This document shows positions 22,560 to 34,307 of a DNA stretch of 64,000 bases, piece after piece. Made by a program: the position numbers and the translations under genes. The notes beneath the pieces are model-generated. The model made no database searches and had not been told where the DNA came from. It saw only the letters and a program-made list of their open reading frames with translations. Within the stretch, counting starts at the first letter, position 1. Each line of letters starts with the position of its first letter. Source of the stretch: Polytrichum commune (taxonomy: Eukaryota; Streptophyta; Polytrichopsida; Polytrichales; Polytrichaceae). The stretch is taken from the NCBI GenBank assembly GCA_950295325.1, contig OX485808.1, positions 28,044,527 to 28,108,526 of the forward strand. The letters are read 5' to 3'.

Positions 22560-24480
22560 CCTCAATAAAATTGAAATTTGGATGAGCTCAAGAATTTAGA
22601 TTGGTTCGCGATTGCAAATAGCACATACTATCATTTCAAAGTTTTATTGTCATTTATAGAGTGACCACATAAAGCCCACATACATCAACCCCAAATTGCA
22701 TACATGATTAGATTGATCCCTTATGGTCCACCATGTGTCCTAGTTTGCAATGATTTCAATATGTAATACTGGTTCAAATTGTACGGCTTCAAACTATAGT
22801 TGGTAGTTGCACCCAACTAATCAACTTGTATCCAACCAATAGGTATACGAGCACATCCAAAGGTTAATGCAGCTAGAAGGTTATTAGGAGCCTGGGCTTT
22901 CCACCACCACAGAGGTAGTTGATCCATTCACAACTACGTGAGCAATTCAACATATTTGTGGTTTAGGTATGTTCAAAGAAAGGGGGGGGGGGGGAATCCC
23001 CATGTTTGAGAAATAGAATTAAGAAGCAATTCATATATTTTAAAGAATATTTTGGCAAGAACCAAAATAATATGGATTTACTATATGGACATACTCTTCA
23101 ACTTGTACTTGTGATATATAGGCTACCCTCTTTCTAGTCACCGATCGGTTAGAACACCAAGAATGCTAGAAACATGTAATCGATAAATATGGCACCTAAA
23201 TATGCTTGCAGTCTAAACCTAGTTGTTAACTTAGCCATTGACATTTGGCTACATTGAAATTCAATCTTGACATGTAAACATTGATCAAAGATTGATATTG
23301 TGTTGCACGAAAACAGGTTGGTCTAAGTTGCGAAAATGGGGTGGTGGTTGGAAATGAGTCATTTAGACCTAATTTGTAGTTCCACACGGTTGAGAGAACT
23401 AAAATTTGAGTGCCCAAAATGCAAACTGAATTTCAAGGATGCTTCAATCATATGCCTCGTGTAACTTTTTTCCCTTTACGACTTCTTCCCTACTACTGAA
23501 CAGACACTATCTCCACCAAAAATGAAAACTTAGACGAAATCTCATGCTTACATGTCATTTATTTTCCATTTAATCCTTTCTACATGTAAAACCATTTCAA
23601 ATACGTTCAAATCATGTTGAAATTTAGTTTTGGCATGTTGAATACACATTTGCCTATCTACTTACTTAGGTGCGATTTTACTTTAGATTTGCACTCCTTT
23701 GAGTGAACAAAAATTCACTCCTATGTAGTGCTTTGACTTCCTTGAAAATAGGCCAAGCATTTAGGGATTGAACATGAAGGACGAGGTACAAAGTTGTTTT
23801 GAAAAGCCCTTCCTTGGTCAAACCTCCGATCCAACTACTAAGTTAATAATGATATTGTGAAAGAGATTCAAATTTGATCCCATTGATCACAACTACTAAT
23901 ACTATATAGTTTGTAGAACATGTCGCTATAAGTAGGCTATGACACCAAAGTTCTAGAAATAGAAATCAAAGGTGCGGTTTGACCAAAGCGCTCTTAAGTC
24001 CGGCTTGTCTTTTAGCTAGTGAGATAATTAAGTATGCTATTCTTATGTAAAAAAATAATCTGCATGTACTCCAAATTAGGTCACTAAATAGACAAATCAA
24101 AGGTCCACTTTGACTTGACGTCCTAGTGGGAAGGGCGTGTGTGCTCTCTCAGTAAATGGGCTTAATACACACGATACACACGTAGTATGCAAATATTGTA
24201 CTTTGCTTGAAGTTTTTTTTTATAAACCTCTCCATTCAATGTCCTCAAAAGAGTTTCACGAGGACCTCATTTCTTTAAAGTTGTGGGTAGTAATTAAAGT
24301 GCACATTTGCTTTTAAGAGTACCCTATTTCCTTGCAAACGTACATAAAGTCGCCACTTAATTAACATCTCATTTAGGGAGGGAGGGAGGCCCCCATTGAG
24401 TCCTCAATGGTTCAAGTTTTCGAGTTAGAGAAGTGAAGGTGGATGAATATTCGTAGATAGGCGGATGAATATATGTAGAT
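22560..24480. repeat. Diverged large repeat, copy 2 (partner at 1.95-4.13 kb)
   Basis: Colinear, same-orientation match to 1,950-4,130 as described there. Contains a 13-base G tract at 22,982-22,994. Non-coding in both copies. Confidence 0.6.
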
Positions 24481-25997
24481 GAGTGGATGTGGATGAATGG
24501 GCTAAGGATGGGAGTCTAGGTTTGAGAAGCTTGAGGGGTGCCTTGTAGGGTGCATTGTATTAACCACGTACAACTATATGTGAGTGCACAAAAGGGGGTA
24601 TTAATTTGAACTTTGTCATATTATGTATACATATGTTACGCAAATTATAACTTGTAGTTATGTACATGTATGAAGGATCTTTAAAAAATACACAACATTT
24701 GTACTTGTATGGGAGTGTCACTAGACAACTTGGGTTTTGCAATGTTTTCGTATTCTCATCTCAAAGCCCAAGGCAACAGACTTTCATCCTTGTGAAATGG
24801 AGTCTATTTATGTGGTTCTAGAAATATAACTTGGTGTAAGACCGGCCCTTGTCTAAGGGCTCTAACTTTTATCATGATTCCAGTCCAAACTAATAGGTTG
24901 TTGACTTTGTATTTATTGTTTTAGCTACCCACAATTAACATGCCTCAAGTCTTAATATGGGTGGCCATGAGTACTTATGGTCTCACCCACCCACACAAGG
25001 GACTTCATAAAAGATCATTGTGACACTCTCATCTTCCACTTTTGTTCATCCTCTTGAGGCTCTTGGTGGTTGTCGCACTCGGCTTGTAGAATATGTGTTT
25101 GTAACTCTTGATTTGTATGAGCGTTGTTTGTGGCTATTGGATTATACTTGAGGAATTTTTGTTTTGTGTTGTTAGTAGTTGTGATCCTTCCATTGCATTC
25201 TCAGAGCTTTTATATTTAGTTTTAGAACATTAGTGCTCTCTCTTAATATATTAGCTTAGAACCATTCTTGAATCTCTCATAGTCTCCTAGTTTTAAATCA
25301 TTATTGGATCTCCTCTAAATATTAGACCCACTTCTTAGATTCTTCACTATGAATCCTTATTGGATTTCTCTTAATTTCCATACTTTGAAGCAACCTTTTT
25401 TTGGGGAGTACTTTGAATATTGGTTGGTTGGCTTTAGGCAATCGCAAATTGTTGCATACACGGCTATGACAAACATGTTTATTTAGTATATGTTGACAAA
25501 AATACCTTATATTTTTTCACACATTGGCTATACACAAGTGACAACAACATTGAAATATATGGAAATATTTATAATAATATGTAGTAGCCAAAGGCAATTC
25601 ATAAAAAAATTCGAGTCTAAGAATGGTTGTAAGGGCCTAATGCCAAACCTCAAATTGGCTAAAAACATGGATTTTCTCTCAGCGTTGGCTCGGGTGTGAG
25701 GGGCAAATCATCTGGACATATCAACTTTACAACGTGATTTGCTTGGAAAAGGGTGGAGCATCCAAGGTCAAAAATCTTGCTCCTATAGGAGGATGCCTCC
25801 AACTCTCAAGTGAAGCTCGCTAGCTCGCTAGCAGAGGACACATCCAAAGGCCCTGGATCGCATGCATTCCTCTAGCTTATAAAGTATAATTCGGGGACAA
25901 TGTTGCACTACAGCTTAACCCCCCTTTGACATGATTGCAATTAACATGGATTCAAGATTCACATTCAAGGTTGATGGCGGAGAAAAAGTTGGCCACA
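24481..25997. other. AT-rich intergenic DNA
   Basis: Includes a T-rich stretch (25,200-25,400) with repeated CTTA(T/G)TGGAT-like phrases. No gene or mobile element supported. Confidence 0.35.
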
Positions 25998-26101
25998 CAA
26001 TTACCAATAGGACCAAATTACCAAGAGAGCAATTTACCAAGAGGACTAGATCACGGAGGGAGCGGATTATCAAGAGACAAACGATTACCAAAAGAGCGAG
26101 A
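25998..26101. repeat. Short degenerate tandem repeats (~17 bp, about six units)
   Basis: Variants of ATTACCAAGAGGACTA repeat about six times (for example AATTACCAATAGGACC, ATTTACCAAGAGGAC and GATTACCAAAAGAGC). Confidence 0.6.
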
Positions 26102-26189
26102 TTTCATCTTGCTTGCGCTCATACCAAAAAGTGAGACAACTTCTAAATTCACAACATAACAATAATTAAATTAGCGGACGCGACACTTT

Positions 26190-26270
26190 GAGATCTCTAG
26201 GCATCTAGTTTAGGCTCTCCGCAAGTAGTGTGCGTGACACTACATACCATAAACGGTGTAGTGATGATCC
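26190..26270. repeat. Dispersed repeat H, copy 1
   Basis: Matches 45,830-45,920. Shared blocks are GGCATCTAGTTTAGGC, then (A/T)AGTGT(G/A)CGTGACACTA and a GGTGTA end. Nature unknown. Confidence 0.5.
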
Positions 26271-26515
26271 ATCTATGAGTCATCGCTTAGTGTAGTGGGA
26301 ACAAGATTGGAGAATAACGAGAGAATACGGTGCTCCTCCTTTATTCATGGAAGCAACTCTGGTCGATGCAACCAAGCGGTTTTGGAGACGATGCATGCAT
26401 GACGCTGTAAGAATTCTCCTCACCGCAACATCGTTGCCTACATCGCCATGACACGTTGATTCCAGCAGTACCAACTAAAACAAGTTTGACACACAAATCT
26501 ACACGCAAGTGGTAC

Positions 26516-26739
26516 TCAAGCTTTTCGAGCCTGCACACGGTTCTCTCATCTCCAAGATCGAAATGGCGGCACGCACACACACACACACGGACGGCATTGC
26601 AACTGACTTAGAGCATTAGATCCGAATTCACACCAACTGGCGGCTTCATTCAAAAGTGTTTCTCAGCACCGAGCCACGATCTTGACATTCCTACTCTCGT
26701 ATCTTTTTCTACGCAGCATGCCGCACAGGAAGACTACGT
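26516..26739. repeat. 224-bp tandem duplication, unit 1
   Basis: This unit begins TCAAGCTTTTCGAGCC and is directly followed at 26,740 by a second unit that differs at only about three positions. It includes a (CA)n tract. The unbroken GAGCCACGATC at about 26,663 is the empty-site equivalent of the copia insertion point in unit 2. Confidence 0.9.
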
Positions 26740-26901
26740 TCAAGCTTTTCGAGCCTGCACACGGTTCTCTCATCTCCAAGATCGAAATGGCGTCACGCAC
26801 ACACACACACACGGACGGCATTGCAACTGACTTAGAGCATTAGATCCGAATTCACACCAACTGGCGGCTTCATTCAAAAGTGTTTCTCAGCACCGAGCCA
26901 C
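26740..26901. repeat. 224-bp tandem duplication, unit 2, left part
   Basis: Continues to GAGCCAC at 26,901, where the copia LTR begins. The rest of the unit resumes at 32,558. Confidence 0.9.
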
Positions 26902-27202
26902 TGTTGTTAGCAACAGAAATTCTTCACATATTAACAGTATATGCACTCATCAGATAGCAGACACGCATGCCTTAAGCAACTCTTTATTCATGAAGTAAGA
27001 CAGTCTAAAGATAGGTGGATCACTAATTTCTACAGTACAGACATGCATCTTCTCTACGAACAGCACTTACACTCACTTAGCTCGAGAGAGAGAGATAGTC
27101 CTTTTATTCTACAGCTGAGAAGCTTCTGTCACTAATCTTAATCCTTGTGTCACTAATCAAGTAACTAAACCTGTATCAATGCGAAACGAACTAACAACAA
27201 TA
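26902..27202 (-). repeat. 3' LTR of the copia element
   Basis: 301 bp. On the plus strand it begins TGTTGTTAGCAACAG and ends ACTAACAACAATA. TGTTGTTAG and CTAACAACA are the 9-bp inverted ends. Three extra bases (TAT in element orientation) lie outside the canonical TG end and are included because the target duplication starts beyond them. Confidence 0.93.
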
Positions 27203-27211
27203 CTCCCACTC
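27203..27211 (-). promoter_or_regulatory. Polypurine tract (GAGTGGGAG)
   Basis: Directly abuts the inner edge of the 3' LTR, as required for plus-strand priming in LTR retrotransposons. Confidence 0.8.
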
Positions 27212-27244
27212 GTTGAGCATTGAGAGATGGCCAAGGCTCCCACT

Positions 27245-30200
27245 TCAATGCTCAACGGAACATATCCCAAGGTGATGGCGTAATCGTTGAAAGGTATCTT
27301 TGGGTAATGCTTTGGTGAAGATGTCCGCCAACTGATCATGAGAAGAGACGAAGGAGGGAAGAATAAGATCTGCAAGATAGGCTTCGCGAATCACATGATA
27401 CTAAACGTCGATATGCTTGGTTCGGCGGTGAAATTCGGGGTTCTTGATAAGTCGCAGAGCACTTTGGTTGTCGGTGAACAGTGGAGTGATTTCCGATCGT
27501 CAAGATCCATGGCGTAGTCAGCGTCACAATATGCAGTGAGAGAGATGGGCGTATGGTTACCCGAAAAAGAGAGACCAAGATGTAGGGTACCTGCTAAGTA
27601 TTTCAAGATACGACGAAGAGCAGCACAATGGGCAGGTGAAGGGTTAGAACAGTACTTTGCGGCAATACTCACTGCATAGGAGAGATCAGGTCTAGTGCCG
27701 ATGCAGGCAAACTGAAGGCATCCCACGATAGTTTGATAGGGAAAAGGTGAGGTGGAAGAATGATCATCAGAGGGTAGAAAGCTAAGGTGGGTATGTGGAT
27801 CAGCAGGGACTGAAAGGGGCACTGCATCAAGAAATCCGAACTTTCGAATCAACTTTGTAAGATAATGTGTTTGATCTAGGAAAAGTTCTTGAGATTCCCT
27901 GTGACGAGTAATCCGCAATCCGACATAACAACCAGCAGGGCCGCGGGTGTTGGAGAAGGCCTTGTCCATTGAATTGAGGATGAAATCAATGTTGGTGCCT
28001 TTTGAGAAGCAAATAAGCCCATCGTCCACATAGATAAGGAGGATAATGGTTTGACCGCCTTGGGAAGAGAAGTAGGCACAGGGGTCAGCGTCACTTACTT
28101 TGAAACCAAATTGAAGTAGAAAAGCATGGAATTTGGTATTCCAATTTCGAGAGGACTGTTTAAGTCCGTAGAGGGCTTTTCGGAGAAGACAGACATAGTC
28201 TGGATGGCTAGGGTCAATAAAACCCTCAGGCTGTGCCATATAGAGAAGCTCTGCAATATCTCCATGTAGAAAAGCGGTCTTGATGTCGAATTGTATAATT
28301 TCGAGGTCGTCAGCTGCAGTGATAGCCATCACGATTCGAACTGTTTCGAATTTGACTACAGGGGAAAAAGTCTCGTCGTAATCAACGCAAGCTTTCTGAG
28401 TGCAGCCTTTTGCGACCAATCGGGCTTTAAACTTATCAATATCTCCATTGGGTCGGTATTTCGTTTTGAATACCCACTTGCACTGGATGGCTTTTCGGCC
28501 GTCGGGGAGGCGAACCAGCTCCCAAGTTTTATTCTCTCGGAGAGAATCTATCTCTTCTGTCATGGCTTTTACCCAGTGAGCAGCATCAGGGCTGTGTAAA
28601 GCATCGAGGTAAGAAAAAGGGTCATTAGGTGAAGTGTCAGCAGAGATAGGGTTTGTGGATTGCACATGGTAAGCAGAGGATGCGAGAGAAGGGGAGACGA
28701 AATTTGATGCATCAGAGTTAGCATGACTCAAGTGAGCTTGAGGGAGTGAAGAAGGAGGGGTATCAGACGAAGACAAAGGAGGAATAGGAAGAGTGTCAGA
28801 GGAAGATGAAGTAGTAGTAGTGGAAGAAGCAATGTCAGCAAGTGAGCGCAATCGAACAGGAGTTGCTGGCTGATAATTTGGATGGGAAGCAAGTGTTCGT
28901 GGTGTGAGGGGAAAGCAGTGAATATCCTCAACAGGAGTAGGAACATCAGGACTAGTGGCAAGAATTGATTGTGAAGAGACAGCAGTTAAAGGAGTAGAGT
29001 CGAACTCAGAAGGATATTGTGTTGGGGTGGACTCAGAGGGATGATGGGGAGAGAGATACTCAGAGGGAGAAGAAGATGAAGAAGAAAAAAAAATCATCTG
29101 CAGGATATGGGAGAGAAACAACAAGAGGTGACGAATTAGTAGTAGAAGAAGGCTGTTCGACCTGACTGCCGTAGAGGAGCTCCTCATTGAAGACCACATC
29201 ACGGCGTATCAGCACTTTAGAAGTAACCGGATCCCATAGGCGATATCCTTTAGTATGATCGCAGTAGCCCAAGAAGTAACAAAGATGACTCTTAGGGTCC
29301 AGTTTGGTGCGCTGTTTCTTTTCTATGTAGGCATAGGCATGGCAACCAAAGATTCTTAGATGTTCCAGGGCAGGTTTGAATCCATACCAGAGAGTGAAAG
29401 GCGTGTTTCCTGGAATTAAGCGGGAGCTGGTGCGATTTAGGGTATACACAGCTGTGTGGCAGGCTTCTCCCCAAAAAGTCAAAGGAAAACCACTTGTGTG
29501 GAGAAGAGAACGCACACTTTCCATAATAGTGCGGTTATCACGCTCGCAGAAGCCATTCTGCTCTGGTGCATAAGGAGCCGTAACTTCATGCTGAATTCCC
29601 TTTTGAGAGAGGTATTCCTGAAACTTCTTGCTAGTAAACTCTCCTCCCCCATCTGTTCGAAAGATCTATAAGTGCATGCCAGTATCTTGAAGAATACTGT
29701 TGTAAACGTACTGTAGACACTTAAGAGCATCCGACTTTTGAGAAATACAGAAGATATGTCTGTATCCTGAATAATCATCCTTAAAGAGGATGTAGTAGAG
29801 GGCCCCTCCCAGTGAGGCATGGGCCATCGGTCCACAGAGATCTGCATGAACTAGGTGCCCAGGTGCCGAAGAAGGTGTACGAGTTGGGGAGCTAATGAAG
29901 CTGTGTCGGTGGCTTTTGCCAAGAACACATCCCTGGCAGAATGCAGGAATGGACTTATTTTGGAGAGTCATGCCGGTGACTGCTTCGGTGCGCTCCATTG
30001 CGAGGATAGTTGGATAGTTAAGGTGGCAAAGGCGTTGGTGCCAGACTGCCAAGCTTCGGGTCCCATCAAGCTTTGTACTAGTCCCTAGAGACTTGATGAC
30101 ATTTGCATGAGAGGGTGAAAGAAGTGCTCGGATATGGAGTTTATACAACATGCCTTCCAGGGAGCCCTCCATGAGCACAACGCCATCAGCGAGCATTTGG

Positions 30201-31639
30201 CAGCCAGTCTTGGTGTAAAGAGTATTTACATTCTTGCATGCTGCCGAAGAGACAGAGAAAAGGTTTCTCTGCAGTGTAGGGACATACAGTACATCGGTGA
30301 GGAGACCGCGCTCCCACTGATTTCGGATTTTCATCTCAATGTGTATATCACCGATTCCCTCCACATAGGTTTTGTGTCCTCCAACTGCCTGAACTGGCCA
30401 TGTACCAGGATGAACGGAAGTGAAATTTGAGAACCAAGATCTTTGGTTAGACATGTGGTGTGATGAGCCACTATCTGCAAGCCAATCCGTGGAGTGTACT
30501 TCTTGGTCAAGAAGTTGCGCCATGAATGCTCGTGGTGGAGTCATTGTTGAATGAGACAATCCTGCTGGGTATCGAGAGTCCTGTGAAGAGGAAGCAGCTC
30601 CGGGTGTTGAAACAAGATGTGGTTCTGTTGAAAAAGAACCAGGAGCAGGGCGATTGATGGCCGATTTTCTCGGAGGTCGAGGGCACTCCTTGTGCTAGTG
30701 ACCTAGCTCGCCACAGTTTCCACAGCGTGAAGTCTGCTTGCGTGCAGCAATTTCTTGAGCACGCTGAGAGCGTGGATCATAGTGCTCATGTGGCGGAAAA
30801 GAACGGGAGGTTCTGTTCCCATCTGATGGATGGCCGCCAAGATTTCCTCTGGCCGAAAAAGTGGAGCGGTAGCGCCCTGAATCACCGTAAGATTGCTGAC
30901 TTCGAGAATAGAATGCTGAGGCGTGATTGGAGTTCTCGGACTGTCTCTTCCGAATTGCGCGTTCCTCATCGAGAAGCCACGTTTGCAGGTGAGTTAGTGT
31001 CTGCTGCTCCGGAGCTACTGTCTTCCACATAGTTTGGAAGGTGTCATATGCTGCAGGCAAGTTACTCAGCATTTTAGAGATTACCATTGCTTCAGAGAAA
31101 GGGCTGGTGCCTAGTTCCTCAATTTGACTATTGATCATCTCAAGGTCTCCGATGAAAGTGGCCATGTCGCCATTATCCCCTAACCGCAGGTTATAATAGT
31201 TTTCCTGGAGTTGGTACAAAGACTGAACAACAGTGCGTTGGTGAATAAGCGCTAACTTATCCCAGATTTCCTTTGAAGTTTTGCAATTAATAATCTGGTG
31301 AAGAATTGGTTTATCAACCAACTGGATGAGAATAGAAAAGGCTTGTTTATCCCTTTTCTTGAATTCAAGAATGGCATTCTGAACTTCCTCTCTCTGTGCA
31401 GGTGATATTCCCTCATCTGGAGTTGAAGGAACCTCTGAGAAGAGAGTTCTGCCAAATTGTATCTCAGGAATCGGAGTGGAGGAGGATTGTGCAAACGGGA
31501 GAACAGGCATAATCTCAGTGCCATCGACAATACCCATAAAATTTCGGCCATCAAGATAGGCCTGAGCTTGGAATTTCCATAGATTGTATTCCTTCCCATT
31601 GTACTTCTGTAGATTACTTAATTCCTTGAGATCACTCAT
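27245..31639 (-). pseudogene. Copia gag-pol polyprotein, broken
   Basis: Translation likely starts at Met 31,639 (MSDLKELSNLQKYNGKEYN, a typical copia gag start). Gag runs to a CCHC zinc knuckle, CGNCGELGH at 30,698-30,724, interrupted by TAG at 30,695-30,697 with HKEC following in frame. The protease active site ADSGS is at about 30,475. The integrase zinc-binding region and the TDGGGEF catalytic block follow, with a second TAG at 29,666-29,668 just before IFRTDGG. A nine-A tract (29,085-29,093) marks a frameshift between the integrase tail and the RT frame. RT has YVDD at 28,021-28,032 and KALYGLKQSS. RNase H keeps CDADYA but loses the STSGY...STEAEY segment at about 27,490. It continues in another frame with FTDNQSAL, a third TAG at 27,401-27,403 and a stop at 27,245. 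Not functional as read. Confidence 0.93.
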
Positions 31640-32242
31640 AGTGATAAGACTTCCTGTCGACAAAAGAAAGAGGACCACAGACGTTCTTTGGAAGATAAGA
31701 AGAAATTGTACTCAAGATTGGGAGAAGGTGTACTTTAAGATGTGCCACTTGAGCAGCGTCTGCAGAAGAGGTCAATCATTGGAAAAACCCAATGTATTGT
31801 TTAGGAGAAAAGAGTGAAACAATATCTTCCTGGTCGACGTATGAAGATGTGCACTAGTTCTGAAAGAGCAGCTGGACAGGGTTACGAAGACGGTGCCGGA
31901 TTTCGTTGAGAAGTAAAAAAATGAAGACGATCAGTGTTTAAGACAGAGTTTGTTTTCCGAACTTCGGAGACACCCTATCGCAGCGCGAATTACAGCTTAC
32001 ACATCAACTATAGTGACCAGGGCGGTCAAGATTCATAGATTCTTGTGAAGACAGATTAAGATGTTTGAACTATATGTTTTATCTGAGTTGATGACGAAGG
32101 ACAGGCACAAGAGGCAGGCAGTTGTAAAGAGAAAAAGCAAGAGCAAGTATTTGAGGTTTAAGGAAGAAGAATCACTTATCAGCAAGAAACAAGAACAACT
32201 TAGCAATATTCGACACACATTAACAATTCTGAAACGCAAGAT

Positions 32243-32256
32243 GTGGGCCCATAACC
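32243..32256 (-). promoter_or_regulatory. Primer-binding site matching the anticodon arm of initiator tRNA-Met
   Basis: On the minus strand GGTTATGGGCCCAC directly follows the 5' LTR. From memory of the plant initiator tRNA-Met, its complement GTGGGCCCATAACC is the anticodon stem-loop (CAU anticodon) and not the 3' acceptor end. Drosophila copia and yeast Ty5 use the same half-tRNA priming. No standard TGGTATCAGAGC site is present. Confidence 0.8.
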
Positions 32257-32557
32257 TGTTGTTAGCAACAGAAATTCTTCACATATTAACAGTATATGCA
32301 CTCATCAGATAGCAGACACGCATGCCTTAAGCAACTCTTTATTCATGAAGTAAGACAGTCTAAAGATAGGTGGATCACTAATTTCTACAGTACAGACATG
32401 CATCTTCTCTACGAACAGCACTTACACTCACTTAGCTCGAGAGAGAGAGATAGTCCTTTTATTCTACAGCTGAGAAGCTTCTGTCACTAATCTTAATCCT
32501 TGTGTCACTAATCAAGTAACTAAACCTGTATCAATGCGAAACGAACTAACAACAATA
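32257..32557 (-). repeat. 5' LTR of the copia element
   Basis: 301 bp, identical by eye to the LTR at 26,902-27,202, so little time has passed since insertion. Confidence 0.93.
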
Positions 32558-32626
32558 GCCACGATCTTGACATTCCTACTCTCGTATCCTTTTCTACGCA
32601 CCATGCCGCACAGGAAGACTACGTTC
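32558..32626. repeat. 224-bp tandem duplication, unit 2, right part
   Basis: Starts with the second GCCAC target duplication and completes unit 2 up to GAAGACTACGTT. Confidence 0.88.
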
Positions 32627-33225
32627 TGCTTGCTGCGCATCACCATCCACCTCACCATTCGAACTGCGTTTCTCAAGGCAATCAACACCACTGTTCAAGA
32701 TTGAAGCCCTCATATGAGCTTCATCTTGAAGGGCTCTCAAATTTCAGCCCTTCAGTTGAAAGGCCGGTTCAAATCCAAGACGTCAATCTACGAATATAGA
32801 AATGAAATACAAAACTCATGTTAAACTTGTGCATGATTTATGTGGTGCATGTTTCCGGTACAATGTGAAGAATGAAGAATCAACCATCGAACTCCATTTC
32901 TTGTAGTGACAATGCCCTACGCTCGTTGGTTCTTGTGGTGGGCAGATTATATTGAAGACCTTCAAGTGACGTCTTCAGTTTCAATTTGGGGTTGTGTTTG
33001 GAAGGGTTGTCTTGAGAGAGGTATGTTTTGAAGAAGGGCCAAATCGCGTTTGAAGGACATTGAAGACTTCAACAATCTTGAACACTGATCAACACCATGA
33101 CGCCTCCCTCTAGACTTCCGACACCTCTTGTCGAAGACCTCCACTCCGGTGCCACCAGCCCACTCTTCAGCAGCAAAACCGGCACCCTATCTATCACCCC
33201 CACCTCCACAATAGAACCATCAATC
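32627..33225. other. Intergenic DNA
   Basis: No gene recognised. A GGTTCAAATCC B-box-like sequence occurs near 32,766 without a supporting A box. Confidence 0.35.
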
Positions 33226-33406
33226 CAGTGCCCGGGAAGTTTTTGGGCATGTAGTCAGTCAAGATCTTAGTGATTCTGAATCCAGCCGGTGACATGTTTA
33301 CATCTTCCGGCTTTGCTCTTTCATTCATTTGAGGTATATTCCTTCTATAGATTCTTCTACAATGATCGCTGATTCTCCTCAAGTCTCCAACTTCAATCGG
33401 TTAATT

Positions 33407-34307
33407 ACACTCTCAACTCCGTAGTATTACATCTGTGGCAACCAAAGTGCACGTGATATTACGGAGTTTTGTAGTGTTAACATGGATGTGTGATACTATA
33501 GAATGAGTGTAGCATGTGACATTATGGAATAACACTAAGGAGATGTGAGGACAATTTGAATTCGTTCTCCCGTCACTTACGCTGGTGTGGTCCACTCCAC
33601 TTGGCCTTCCTGGGCGATGTGGCGGACGCATGCACCAACATTCAACAAGTGACATAAGAAGAAGAAGAAGACACTCCACATGTTGACACACGGCGCAATG
33701 CAAGGGTGTGGGTTGACTTCTTTGGTGGTTTGCATCAATGACAAGTTTCGTGATATAAGAGCATCCCCGTTTTTACACCAAATCGGGTTTACACCAAATA
33801 GAGTATATAATATTTTATACCTTTGGGGAGCCCTCCATCTTGGGCGGGGCAACTCATCTTGAGGCAAAGCCCACCAAAGCCTAGGCATACCCCTGGTATA
33901 ATTAGGAAGCAATCAATAAGACAACGACACCTATTATCTGACATGGGATAAAGTAAGATATCGGAGTATCTGATATTAAAGTAATCTCTTGGCGGGCCGG
34001 AGGAGGGCCGTTATATGAACCATTTATGGCGGGGGAAGGTCTATACTATACCCGGGCCAGTTCTAAATTATGGGGGACCGGACATTGGTGGGGTTCAATT
34101 TATGCCGGTACCGCCACCTAAAAACCTAGGATGCCCCATTTTTGGCGTTGACATGTCCCATGCCTGGTCTCGTGGGGACGCTCTAAGGAAGAGAAATGTG
34201 ACAAACAAGGAGTGAGATTTGAACTACAAACATCCGTTCCATAGGGTTCCAGGATATTAGAGAGTATGGTGACATTATGGAAGTTGATATTACAGAGTTT
34301 AAGATGT
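33407..34307. mobile_element. TIR element family J, copy 1, inserted in the hAT element
   Basis: Left end ACACTCTCAACTCCGTAGTA and right end complement ACATCTTAAACTCTGTAATA, with a 3-bp ATT duplication at 33,404-33,406 and 34,308-34,310. The related hAT copy at 47.6 kb shows the undisturbed GGTTATTTCTCAAG site. It matches copy 2 (44,602-45,011) over its length except for the insert at 33,759-34,183 and about 60 bp near 33,640 that contain (AAG)n. Confidence 0.88.
33759..34183. mobile_element. Tourist-like MITE (PIF/Harbinger type) nested in family J copy 1
   Basis: 425 bp with ends GAGCATCCCC and GGGGACGCTC and TAA duplications at 33,756-33,758 and 34,184-34,186. Family J copy 2 reads straight through the site (GATATAAGGGAGAG at about 44,886), proving the insertion. 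A TAA target and GAGC(A/G)TCCCC ends fit PIF/Harbinger-derived MITEs. Non-coding. Confidence 0.88.

Larger units (their letters stand above)
26902..32557 (-). mobile_element. Ty1/copia LTR retrotransposon, recently inserted but defective
   Basis: 5,656 bp on the minus strand, bounded by two 301-bp LTRs that read the same base for base. The 5-bp target duplication GCCAC is at 26,897-26,901 and 32,558-32,562, and the neighbouring tandem unit shows the uninterrupted site. Element order on the minus strand is 5' LTR, primer-binding site, about 600-bp leader, gag, protease, integrase, RT, RNase H, polypurine tract, 3' LTR. That is copia order (integrase before RT). Coding is broken by three in-frame TAG codons, a homopolymer frameshift and a deletion in RNase H, so proteins for its transposition probably came from another copy. 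Confidence 0.95.

Noticed and set aside
30695-30697. Programmed TAG readthrough between copia gag and pol
   Set aside because: The stop lies inside the zinc knuckle, the 3' context lacks known readthrough signals, and two further TAGs plus a frameshift and deletion point to decay.
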